Source: Bacillota bacterium (GTDB lineage: Bacteria > Bacillota > Clostridia > Acetivibrionales > DSM-2933). Taken from it: a stretch of DNA of 5,402 bases. The notes below the pieces were generated by a model that was not told the DNA's origin, ran no database searches, and saw only the letters and a program-made list of their open reading frames with translations. The number at the start of each line of letters is the position of its first letter. Within the stretch, counting starts at the first letter, position 1. The stretch is taken from positions 1 through 5,402 of the forward strand of contig JAUZPS010000359.1 in the NCBI GenBank assembly GCA_030705945.1, given 5' to 3'. Both the position numbers and the translations under genes were made by a program. Below are positions 5,228 through 5,402 of the stretch, piece after piece.

Positions 5228-5289
5228 ATTTCTATAAAATAAAGAGCATTTCAAAACAAATTTAAAAGCGAAAAGAAAGGGGTGATAAC

Positions 5290-5402
5290 TTGAAAAGGAT
5301 TAAAAACAGCTTTACTCCTAGGCAATACATGATTACTCAGGATTTTGAATTCTTTCACAACAAAGATTACTCATTTAAAGGCGTAGATATGCATAATCAC
5401 GA
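5290..5402 (+). CDS. AraC-family regulator, N-terminal part (runs off the right edge)
   Basis: Only the first 37 codons are present. The TTG start is chosen because AAGGGGTGAT (5276-5285) is a near-ideal ribosome binding site at correct spacing. The product begins LKRIKNSFTPRQYMI (Met if TTG initiates) and continues with DFEFFHNKDYSFKGVDMHNH (18-37). The pattern of an aromatic-acidic FEFFH run followed by a His-x-His at the start of a sugar-sensing cupin is typical of the N terminus of AraC-family regulators of the cupin plus helix-turn-helix type. The DNA-binding domain would lie outside the window. It is divergent from the iolB operon and shares its promoter region, so it may control that operon, its own gene, or sugar genes further right. 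Confidence 0.7.
   Translation, partial: MKRIKNSFTPRQYMITQDFEFFHNKDYSFKGVDMHNH

Larger units (their letters stand above)
4869..5289. other. Divergent promoter region between iolB and the plus-strand regulator
   Basis: These 421 bases contain no credible gene. From left to right they hold the iolB ribosome binding site, repeat copy B with an embedded minus-strand promoter, the right copy of the 32-bp repeat, a cluster of TGCAAAA/TTTTGCA motifs in both orientations, and a plus-strand promoter and ribosome binding site for the next regulator gene. Confidence 0.7.

Overview
The window is AT-rich DNA with dense intergenic hairpins, strong GGAG-type ribosome binding sites, a TTG start and AraC/YesN-type regulators. 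Together these suggest a low-GC Firmicute, most likely a member of the Clostridia. No rRNA, tRNA or CRISPR array is visible.

Layout from left to right: an AT-rich non-coding stretch (1-355) carries a short repeat and a palindromic repeat (copy A). A minus-strand gene (356-1282) encodes a secreted lipoprotein of unknown function. A 461-bp intergenic region (1283-1743) carries a leader hairpin for the lipoprotein gene, a 104-bp inverted-repeat element and a weak terminator. Then comes a tight minus-strand operon transcribed from right to left: an IolB-family sugar isomerase (3942-4868), a divergent M24 'pita-bread' peptidase-fold protein (2846-3940, 1 bp after iolB) and a soluble AraC-type regulator (1744-2820, 25 bp further on). 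A 421-bp divergent promoter region (4869-5289) separates the operon from the start of a second, plus-strand AraC-family regulator that runs off the right edge (5290 onward).

How the genes may work together (inference): IolB converts 5-deoxy-glucuronate to 2-deoxy-5-keto-gluconate in myo-inositol breakdown. Here it sits apart from the other iol genes, as far as the window shows, and is coupled to an M24-fold protein that lacks both canonical metal-binding aspartates. The cluster therefore looks like a small sugar-acid or inositol-derivative unit under local AraC control, not a classical iol operon. The operon regulator resembles the cytoplasmic part of large membrane-anchored YesN-like regulators but lacks their sensor half.

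The least expected structure is the flanking DNA. The block from the lipoprotein gene to iolB lies between two inverted copies of a palindromic repeat (243-322 and 4911-5015), with a further inverted 32-bp match outside them (2-33 and 5014-5045). The right copy carries about 29 extra bases, and these hold a good extended -10 promoter pointing into iolB.
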